46,900 nucleotides of DNA, taken from contig NZ_JAUSNH010000014.1 in NCBI RefSeq assembly GCF_030645335.1, forward strand, positions 1 through 46,900, written 5' to 3'. Below are positions 42,052 to 46,900 of the stretch, piece by piece; the first letter of the stretch is position 1; the number at the start of each line of letters is the position of its first letter. Source of the stretch: Lacisediminimonas sp. (GTDB lineage Bacteria; Pseudomonadota; Gammaproteobacteria; Burkholderiales; Burkholderiaceae_D). The notes under the pieces were generated by a model, which had not been told where the DNA came from, did not search any database, and saw nothing but the letters and a program-made list of their open reading frames with translations. Position numbers and translations under genes: made by a program.

Positions 42052-43236
42052 ATGTTTCACCGCCATTCGACCATCCACCTGACGCTTGCGGCAGCCGCGT
42101 TCGTACTGACCGGCGCCAGCCACGCACAGACCGCCCCGGCCAAGGCCGCGCCGATCAAGGTGGGGCTGATGCTGCCCTACACCGGCACCTATGCCAACCT
42201 GGGCAACATGATCGAGAATGGTTTCAAGCTGTACGTGCAGGAACAGGGCGGAAAACTGGCCGGCCAGGAAATCCAGTACTTCAAGGTGGACGATGAGTCC
42301 GACCCCTCCAAGGCGACCGACAACGTCAACAAGCTGATCAAGCGCGACCAGGTGGATGTCGTGATCGGCACCGTTCACTCCGGCGTGGCGCTGGCCATGG
42401 CGCGCGCTGCCAAGGAAAGCAACAAGCTATTGATCATTCCGAACGCCGGCGCCGATGCAATCACCGGTCCGATCTGCAGCAAGACCGTGTTCCGCAGCTC
42501 GTTCTCCAACTGGCAACCGGCGTATGCGATGGGCCAGCTGGCGGCCAAGAAAGGCTACAAGAAGGCCATCACCGTGACCTGGAACTATGCCGCCGGCAAT
42601 GAATCGGTGAAGGGCTTTGCCGAAGGCTTCGAAAAAGGCGGCGGCAAGATCATGCAGAGCATGAACATTGCCTTCCCCAATGTGGAATTCCAGGCGCTGC
42701 TGACCCAGATCGCCTCGCAAAAGCCGGATGTGGTGTACTCCTTCTTCGCCGGTGGCGGCGCAGTCAAGTTCGTCAAGGACTACGCGGCGACCGGCATGAA
42801 CAAGACCATCCCGCTGGTGGGCCCCGGCTTCCTGACCGACGGCACGCTCGAAGCGCAGGGCGCGGCAGCACAGGGCATGATCACCACGCTGCATTACGCC
42901 GACAACCTCAATATCGCGCGTGACAAGGCTTTCCGGCTGAATTTCGCCAAGACCTACAAGACCAATGCCGACGTTTATGCGGTACAGGGTTACGATGCGG
43001 CGCAGATGCTGACGGCCGGACTGAAGGCGGCCAATGGCGATATCCGGAAACTGGAGCAAGTGGTGACCGGCATCGAAAAAGCGGAAATCGACAGCCCGCG
43101 CGGAAAATTCAAGCTGTCCGCCTCGCATAATCCCGTGCACGACATCTACATCCGCCAGGTCAAGGGCAATCTCAACGAGTTCCAGGGCGTGGCGATCAAG
43201 CAGCTCGCCGACCCGGGTCGCGGCTGCAAGATGTAA
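42052..43236 (+). CDS. Liv-type ABC periplasmic substrate-binding protein (second set)
   Basis: 394 residues; the signal peptide ends near GASHAQ. It is a type I periplasmic binding fold with IKVGLMLPYTGTYANLGNMIENGFKLYV, VDDESDPSKATDNVNKLI and VIGTVHSGVALAM. These blocks are very similar to the 31692-32891 protein, so the two arose by duplication. The ligand site differs (NAGADAITGPICS against VSMSNEFTGALCA), so ligands may differ. It is followed by livH and livM but no ATPase genes. Confidence 0.92.
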   Translation: MFHRHSTIHLTLAAAAFVLTGASHAQTAPAKAAPIKVGLMLPYTGTYANLGNMIENGFKLYVQEQGGKLAGQEIQYFKVDDESDPSKATDNVNKLIKRDQVDVVIGTVHSGVALAMARAAKESNKLLIIPNAGADAITGPICSKTVFRSSFSNWQPAYAMGQLAAKKGYKKAITVTWNYAAGNESVKGFAEGFEKGGGKIMQSMNIAFPNVEFQALLTQIASQKPDVVYSFFAGGGAVKFVKDYAATGMNKTIPLVGPGFLTDGTLEAQGAAAQGMITTLHYADNLNIARDKAFRLNFAKTYKTNADVYAVQGYDAAQMLTAGLKAANGDIRKLEQVVTGIEKAEIDSPRGKFKLSASHNPVHDIYIRQVKGNLNEFQGVAIKQLADPGRGCKM

Positions 43237-43240
43237 TGCA

Positions 43241-43283
43241 GGATTGGCGATGGCCGGGGCCGGCTCCGGGCCCTCGCCAATCC
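43241..43283 (+). promoter_or_regulatory. Hairpin between the second livK and livH
   Basis: A 10-bp perfect outer stem (GGATTGGCGA) around an inner GC-rich fold, four bases after the stop codon. It takes the same place as the hairpin in the first liv operon. A smaller 7-bp hairpin (GCAGGCT) follows. Confidence 0.6.
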
Positions 43284-43404
43284 AAACCAAGCAGGCTGCA
43301 TTGCATCGTAGCCTGCGCCATGAACATGCCTGAATCGAGCGTGTGCCTCCAATCGGGATGCCTGGCTCAATACCGCGCTTGACCCCCTTCCCTCACGACC
43401 CCAC

Positions 43405-44277
43405 ATGGATCTTCCAACCTTCCTGGTCCAGTGCCTGAATGCGGTGCAGTACGGCCTGCTGCTATTCCTTGTCGCCAGCGGACTGACGCTGATCTTCGGC
43501 ATCATGGGCGTGATCAACCTGGCGCATGGCAGCTTCTACATGATCGGCGCCTACATGGCCTTCGTGCTGGCGCCGCTGTTCGGCGACCAGTTCCTGCTGC
43601 AACTGCTGGCCGGGGTGCTGCTGTCGGCGCTGTTCGGCTTCATTCTCGAATGGCTGTTTTTCAGCTACCTGTACCAGCGCAATCACTTGCAGCAAGTGCT
43701 GATGACGTATTCGCTGATCCTGGTATTCGAGGAAGCGCGCAGCATGCTGGTGGGCAACGAGGTCCACGGCGTGGCCGTGCCGTCCTGGCTGTCCGGCGGT
43801 TTTGCGCTGGGCAATCTGATGGACTATCCGGTCTACAACCTGTTCGCATCCTTCGCATGCCTGGTGGTGGCCGTGGGCCTGTACCTGGTCGTCAACCGTA
43901 CCCGGCTGGGCATGATGGTGCGGGCCGGCGCCAGCAACCGTGAAATGGTCGGCGCACTGGGCATCAACATCCGGCTGCTGTACCGCATCGTGTTCGCCGC
44001 CGGCGTCGCGCTGGCGGCGCTGGCAGGCATGATCGCCGCGCCCGCGTCGTCGGTCTATCCGGGCATGGGCGGGCAGATCCTGATCATCTGTTTTGTGGTG
44101 GTCGTGATCGGCGGCATCGGCTCGATCTCGGGCGCGCTGATCGCCTCGCTGATGGTCGGATTTGTCGACACCTTCGGCAAGGTTTTCTTTGCGCAGTACA
44201 GCGGCATGAGCGTGTATATCCTGATGGCGCTGATCCTGGTCTGGAAGCCGCAAGGCTTGCGCAGCAAGGGCTACTGA
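43405..44277 (+). CDS. ABC importer permease, LivH type (second set)
   Basis: 290 residues starting MDLPTFLVQCLNAVQYG. It has about eight membrane segments, with LVASGLTLIFGIMGVINLAHGSFYMIGAYMA and MGGQILIICFVVVVIGGIGSISGALIASL. It is a clear paralogue of the 30646-31512 permease. The livM-type gene follows with one base between stop and start. Confidence 0.94.
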   Translation: MDLPTFLVQCLNAVQYGLLLFLVASGLTLIFGIMGVINLAHGSFYMIGAYMAFVLAPLFGDQFLLQLLAGVLLSALFGFILEWLFFSYLYQRNHLQQVLMTYSLILVFEEARSMLVGNEVHGVAVPSWLSGGFALGNLMDYPVYNLFASFACLVVAVGLYLVVNRTRLGMMVRAGASNREMVGALGINIRLLYRIVFAAGVALAALAGMIAAPASSVYPGMGGQILIICFVVVVIGGIGSISGALIASLMVGFVDTFGKVFFAQYSGMSVYILMALILVWKPQGLRSKGY

Positions 44278-44278
44278 C

Positions 44279-45292
44279 ATGCGCCAAACCAACACCACAA
44301 TCACGGTCCCGTTATGGCGGCAGTCGCTGCTGCCGCTGGCGATTGCCCTGGCGCTGGCAGTGATGCCGCTCTTCCTGTCGGGCTACTTGCAGGACCTGGT
44401 CCTGCGCATCGTGATCTATGCAATCTTTGCGCTGAGCCTCGAACTGCTGGTCGGCATGACGGGGCTGGTCAGCCTGGGGCATGCCGCTTTCTTCGGTATT
44501 GGCGCATATGTCACGGTGCTGGGTTCGCCGGAATCCGAGGCCGGATCAGTCGCTGCCTTGCTGCCGCTGGCAATGCTGGCGGCCGGCGTCTACGCGCTGG
44601 CGGTCGGCGCACTGTCGCTGCGCACGCGGGGCGTGTACTTCATCATGGTGACGCTGGCGTTTGCGCAACTGGCGTATTTCGTTTTCCACGATACCCAGCT
44701 GGGCGGCGGCAGCGATGGCATATTTCTCAATGTCCGGCCGACGCTGGCGCTGGCGGGCCAGGTGCTGGCCGACCTCGACAATGGCCTGCACAAGTACTGG
44801 TTTTCGCTGGCAGCGCTGGTGCTGACTTATGGCTTGCTGGCATTGATCCGGCGCTCACCGTTCGGCCACGCGCTGGCCGGCATTCGCATCAATGAAGACC
44901 GCATGCGCGCCAGCGGTTACCGGACCTATTTCTACAAGCTGGCTGCGTTCGTCATCGCCGGCATGCTGGCCGGCCTGTCGGGATTCCTGATGGCTGCCAA
45001 GAATGGCGGCGTCAATCCCGAATTCCTGTCCTGGCACGAGTCGGGCGCCGTGCTGCTGATGATCATATTGGGCGGCCTGGGCAGCCTGCGCGGCGCGGTG
45101 CTGGGTACTGTTGCCTTCGTGCTGCTGAAGGAATTTTTCTCGTCTGCCGCCTTGCTGGGCCGGGTCGCCGACCACTGGCAAATGACGCTTGGCCTGTCCA
45201 TGATTTTCCTGGTGGCATGGCTGCCGGACGGCTTGATTGGCGCGGGCCGCCGGGTGGCGGGAATATGGCGGCGAATCCGCAGGCAGCCTTGA
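44279..45292 (+). CDS. ABC importer permease, LivM type (second set)
   Basis: 337 residues. SLELLVGMTGLVSLGHAAFFGIGAYV, LRTRGVYFIMVTLAFAQLAYFVFHD and GGLGSLRGAVLGTVAFVLLKEFF are the LivM hallmarks; about nine membrane segments. No ATPase genes follow, since the next gene is on the other strand. This set may share LivG/LivF at 28152-29604 (inference). A weak hairpin (45291-45312) overlaps the stop. Confidence 0.94.
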   Translation: MRQTNTTITVPLWRQSLLPLAIALALAVMPLFLSGYLQDLVLRIVIYAIFALSLELLVGMTGLVSLGHAAFFGIGAYVTVLGSPESEAGSVAALLPLAMLAAGVYALAVGALSLRTRGVYFIMVTLAFAQLAYFVFHDTQLGGGSDGIFLNVRPTLALAGQVLADLDNGLHKYWFSLAALVLTYGLLALIRRSPFGHALAGIRINEDRMRASGYRTYFYKLAAFVIAGMLAGLSGFLMAAKNGGVNPEFLSWHESGAVLLMIILGGLGSLRGAVLGTVAFVLLKEFFSSAALLGRVADHWQMTLGLSMIFLVAWLPDGLIGAGRRVAGIWRRIRRQP

Positions 45293-45350
45293 GCGCGCGA
45301 TGGCGCGTGCTCCCAAGTCCCCCGTTCAGGATTGACCTGGCCGCGTGCTG

Positions 45351-46900
45351 CTAGTTGGCGGCGCCATGCCGTACCAGCCGCTTGAACATTTCTGCCGCCA
45401 CAATCGCCGCCAGCGTCGCCAGGGCGGCCAGCGCCAGGCCGGTAGCGTCGGGCAGGTCAAACCGAAACGCACGGCGCAACCAGTCATTTTCAAATACCAG
45501 CAACAGGCTTGCCAGCGTGCCGCCCAGCACCCACCACTGCGCGCTGTTGCGGCGCCGCAGTACCGACAGCAAATTGGCAGCGCGCGAGCGGTTGACCACG
45601 ATCAGCCCCAGGTTGCCCAGCACGAGGGTGATGAACGCCAGCCCGCGGGCCGCGGTCTCGGCCGCACCAGCGGCCAGTGCGCCAAAAAACACCGCCGCCA
45701 CCGCCAGCAGCACCAGGCCGCCGCCCACCAGCGCCAGCTGCAGGTTGTCCCAGCCAAGCAGCGCCAGGCCAGGCGGACGCGGCGGGCGGGTCATCAAGTC
45801 ATCTTCCGGCGGCTCGTTTTCAAACACCGTGGCGCAGGCAGGGTCGATGATCAGTTCAAGGAAGACGATATGCGCCGGCAGCAAGGCCAGCGGCGCGCCG
45901 GCCAACAGCGGCAGCAGCGCCATGCCGGCAATCGGCAAGTGCGCGGCAATCACGTAAGCCATTGCCTTGCGCAGGTTGTCGTAAATGCGGCGTCCCATGC
46001 GCACCGCTTGCACGATGGCGCCGAAGTCGTCCTCCAGCAGCACCAGCGACGAGGCTTCGCGGGCGACGTCGGTGCCGCGCTGTCCCATGCTGATGCCGAT
46101 ATGGGCGGCCTTCAGCGCCGGCGCATCGTTGATGCCGTCGCCAGTCATTGCCACTACCTCGCCAATGTCGCGCAAGGCCAGCACCAGCCGCAGCTTTTGC
46201 TCGGGCTTGATGCGGGCGTACACGTGCACCTCACGCACCGCCGCGCGCAAGACCTGCTCATCCATCGCTGCCAGTTCAGCGCCGGTCACGACCCGGTGCG
46301 ATGGGATGCCGGCCTGGCGCGCAATCGACAAGGCAGTGGCGGGATAGTCGCCGGTGATCATGATCACCCGCATGCCGGCGCGGTGGCAGTCGGCAACCGC
46401 TGCCGGCACTTCAGGACGCAGCGGATCGGCAAACGCCACCAGGCCCTGCCATTCGAAGGCAAAGCCATCGAGCGCGGCGGGCCACTGCGTGCCGGCGCTG
46501 CTGGCGTGCGCCACCGCCAGCACGCGCAGGCCGCGCGCTGCCAGTTGTTCGACTTGTTGCAGCATCGCCGCTGTCTGCTGCGCTGGCATGCCGCACAAGC
46601 GGGCCACTGACTCGGGCGCGCCCTTGGCGGCGACCAGCACCTTGTCTTGTCCGGGAATTTGCCAGCAATGCGCCATGGCGACGATGTCCGGCGTCAGTGC
46701 GTATTCGTGCAACAGGGCCAGCGCCGGGATTGCGACCGGGGTTGCGGCCGACGTCGCGGCCGGGGCTGCCGGCAGGGCGGACTGCAGGCTGGCTGCGCTG
46801 GCCTGCGCTGTCGAGGCCGTCGCGGTGGCGCTGGATTTACCTGGTGCCGCCCGCGCTGCTGCCCCGTGGTACAGGGCCGCGACCGCGACGGCGACCATCG
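45351..46900 (-). CDS. Cation-transporting P-type ATPase (C-terminal part, runs off the right edge)
   Basis: The frame is open to the window edge, giving more than 515 residues that lack the actuator domain and the DKTGT phosphorylation site, which would lie beyond the edge. Visible are part of the nucleotide-binding domain (VLVAAKGAPESVARLCG), the P-domain motifs MITGDYPATALSIA and MTGDGINDAPALKAAHIGISMG, the YARIKPEQK segment and about six C-terminal membrane helices (IVFLELIIDPACATVFENEP). This is the P2-type (Ca/Mn or related) layout; metal unknown. An Ala/Ser/Thr-rich stretch of about 50 residues sits inside the nucleotide-binding domain just before LLHEYALTPDIVAMAH. Confidence 0.9.
   Translation of the reverse strand, partial: MVAVAVAALYHGAAARAAPGKSSATATASTAQASAASLQSALPAAPAATSAATPVAIPALALLHEYALTPDIVAMAHCWQIPGQDKVLVAAKGAPESVARLCGMPAQQTAAMLQQVEQLAARGLRVLAVAHASSAGTQWPAALDGFAFEWQGLVAFADPLRPEVPAAVADCHRAGMRVIMITGDYPATALSIARQAGIPSHRVVTGAELAAMDEQVLRAAVREVHVYARIKPEQKLRLVLALRDIGEVVAMTGDGINDAPALKAAHIGISMGQRGTDVAREASSLVLLEDDFGAIVQAVRMGRRIYDNLRKAMAYVIAAHLPIAGMALLPLLAGAPLALLPAHIVFLELIIDPACATVFENEPPEDDLMTRPPRPPGLALLGWDNLQLALVGGGLVLLAVAAVFFGALAAGAAETAARGLAFITLVLGNLGLIVVNRSRAANLLSVLRRRNSAQWWVLGGTLASLLLVFENDWLRRAFRFDLPDATGLALAALATLAAIVAAEMFKRLVRHGAAN

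Noticed and set aside
1-46900. tRNA or rRNA genes, insertion sequences, integrases, attachment sites
   Set aside because: No cloverleaf, rRNA-like stretch, transposase or integrase motif, or flanking terminal repeats were seen on reading through; small RNAs without strong structure could be missed.

Overview
The window is high-GC proteobacterial DNA. Its gene content points to a betaproteobacterium of the Burkholderiales, perhaps Oxalobacteraceae (inference): two orphan TctC/Bug-type solute-binding proteins, a PAS-repeat sensor, a full Sox system, a SoeABC-like sulfite dehydrogenase and Liv-type ABC importers. I see no rRNA, tRNA, CRISPR array, transposase or prophage gene. Genes running off both ends are a PAS-repeat sensor (left) and a P-type ATPase (right).

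Left part (1-11.8 kb) is accessory in character. It holds the PAS sensor start, an orphan TctC-type binding protein, a DUF4142 protein whose ribosome binding site lies inside a long hairpin, and an 854-residue protein with a complete eukaryotic-type RhoGAP domain behind a Ser-rich repeated N-terminus. Next come a second TctC protein followed by an enol-lactonase-like hydrolase, a LigI-like amidohydrolase convergent with that pair, a divergent LysR regulator, an unrecognised nucleotidyltransferase-like protein behind a textbook sigma-54 promoter, and a hemerythrin-like protein that lacks most iron ligands.

Middle (11.8-22.3 kb) is a leftward lithotrophy region. An ArsR-type thiol regulator (soxR-like) precedes soxC-soxD-soxY-soxZ-soxA-soxX-soxB and a thioredoxin-like soxW/soxS. 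This is a complete periplasmic thiosulfate-oxidising system including the sulfane dehydrogenase SoxCD. Upstream on the same strand are a SoxH-like metallo-hydrolase overlapping a DUF302 lipoprotein, and a PadR regulator.

Right part (22.4-45.3 kb) looks like one catabolic region. The leftward genes are cupin, amidohydrolase, PaaK-like CoA ligase, livK-livH-livM-livG-livF, then a three-subunit molybdenum hydroxylase (large subunit fused to a CoxG-like domain) and a metallo-beta-lactamase-fold hydrolase. The rightward genes are soeA-soeB-soeC and a second livK-livH-livM without ATPases. The same 38-bp promoter-like element (34 of 38 identical) precedes the cupin operon and the livK operon.

My working inference is that the Liv systems import an organic acid, which is CoA-activated, hydroxylated by the Mo enzyme and hydrolysed, and that the reduced sulfur set free (or environmental thiosulfate/sulfite) is oxidised by Sox in the periplasm and Soe at the cytoplasmic membrane. 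A sulfur heteroaromatic acid would explain why these genes sit together, but the sequence alone does not prove the substrate.
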